Assembly: GCF_002090075.1 (NCBI RefSeq)
Contig: NZ_BBRI01000003.1
Span: 124,001 to 188,000 of the forward strand
DNA length: 64,000 nt
Source: Demequina sp. NBRC 110052
GTDB taxonomy: Bacteria; Actinomycetota; Actinomycetes; Actinomycetales; Demequinaceae
Reading direction: 5' to 3'
The position numbers and the translations under genes were made by a program. Positions 63,557-64,000 of this stretch are shown piece after piece (the first letter of the stretch is position 1; each line of letters starts with the position of its first letter). The notes under the pieces were generated by a model. That model did no database searches and had not been told where the DNA came from. It was given only the letters and a program-made list of their open reading frames with translations.

Positions 63557-64000
63557 GTGATCCGCATCGGCATCGTCGAGGACGACGAGTACGCGCGCGA
63601 CGCGCTGCTCGCTCACCTGCGCCGGTACCAGGAGGAGAACTCCGTGGTCTTCGACGTGCGCACGTTCGCCGACGGCGCCGAACTCGTCGACACGTTCGCC
63701 TCCGACTTCGACATCCTGTTCCTCGACATCGAGATGCCGCAGGTCGGCGGGCTCGAGGCCGCGCGCCACGTGCGGCAGGTCGACACCGACGTCATCATCG
63801 TGTTCGTCACCAACATGGCGCAGTACGCGATCAAGGGCTACGAGGTCGACGCGCTGAGCTATCTGCTCAAGCCAGTCCCCTACTTCTCGCTCTCGCAGGA
63901 GCTCACGCGGTCCCTGTCGCGGCTGAACGCGCGCGACGAGGCCAGCATCGTGCTGAACGTCGGCGGGAGCATGACGCGCGTGGACCTGCCGGACATCGTG
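63557..64000 (+). CDS. LytTR-type response regulator, 3' end missing
   Basis: 148 codons visible; continues past the window. Receiver domain: acidic pair in VEDDEY, phospho-Asp in LFLDIEMPQVGG, Thr in IVFVTNM and Lys in YLLKPVPY. The part just beyond (about 125-148, ASIVLNVGGSMTRVDLPDIV) begins a LytTR DNA-binding domain. GTG 63557 is the start, with GAGG 9 nt upstream. The sensor kinase is expected next to it outside the window. Confidence 0.88.
   Translation, partial: MIRIGIVEDDEYARDALLAHLRRYQEENSVVFDVRTFADGAELVDTFASDFDILFLDIEMPQVGGLEAARHVRQVDTDVIIVFVTNMAQYAIKGYEVDALSYLLKPVPYFSLSQELTRSLSRLNARDEASIVLNVGGSMTRVDLPDIV

Overview
The window is a high-GC chromosome segment from an actinobacterium. 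Actinobacterial markers include the clpS-DUF2017-murI-phosphodiesterase-rph-rdgB operon, orn next to tRNA-His, prfB-ftsE-ftsX-(M23)-smpB, DUF3039 and DUF4916-type proteins, a prfB without a programmed frameshift, and many genes with a TANNNT hexamer 6-8 nt before the start codon (leaderless transcripts). The mixed-acid fermentation set (pflB, pflA, adhE, a formate/oxalate-type MFS carrier) and an LPXTG surface protein suggest a facultatively anaerobic Micrococcales such as Cellulomonadaceae or Demequinaceae. That placement is inference. No rRNA, CRISPR array, complete insertion sequence or replication origin was seen.

Layout. 1-7.6 kb: pntAB transhydrogenase (pntA cut by the left edge), a TetR gene, an Old Yellow Enzyme, a GntR-controlled ABC transporter, orn and tRNA-His. 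7.7-12.4 kb: a DUF4126 membrane protein and an OpuC/ProX-type osmoprotectant transporter whose binding protein looks circularly permuted, then tRNA-Lys. 12.4-19.5 kb: peroxiredoxin, an EAL-domain protein, tRNA-Leu, thioredoxin, a Nudix-like protein, the clpS-to-rdgB operon and DUF3039. 19.5-28.5 kb: ABC exporter, Na/Ca exchanger, MarR/VOC pair, fatty acid desaturase and metNIQ. 28.6-40.4 kb: tmRNA, nucleoside phosphorylase, TetR/MMPL pair, DUF2207, smpB, M23 hydrolase, ftsXE and prfB. 40.6-55.7 kb: adhE, MFS carrier with a 42-residue partner, a 1659-residue propeller/fibronectin surface protein, rhodanese lipoprotein, pflA, pflB and an orphan binding lipoprotein. 55.7-61.1 kb: a lower-GC island with an SF1 helicase overlapping a DUF2290-like gene, an AbiV-like HEPN gene and an unknown membrane protein, the best candidate for an undescribed defence module. 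61.1-64 kb: membrane protein, SRAP/HMCES protein and a LytTR-type response regulator cut by the right edge.

How parts work together. smpB and ssrA supply trans-translation and lie about 6.4 kb apart. pflB, adhE and the MFS carrier form an anaerobic pyruvate-to-formate/ethanol route and share GGGAC-type upstream boxes resembling DosR/DevR sites. trxA and the rhodanese gene carry near-identical GGGTAT palindromes like CsoR/CstR operators, pointing to a shared sulfur or copper stress response. Several intergenic regions hold long inverted repeats, including two head-to-head pairs of one 60-bp repeat family, and a nonamer GCGTCGGGC recurs between genes far more often than expected.
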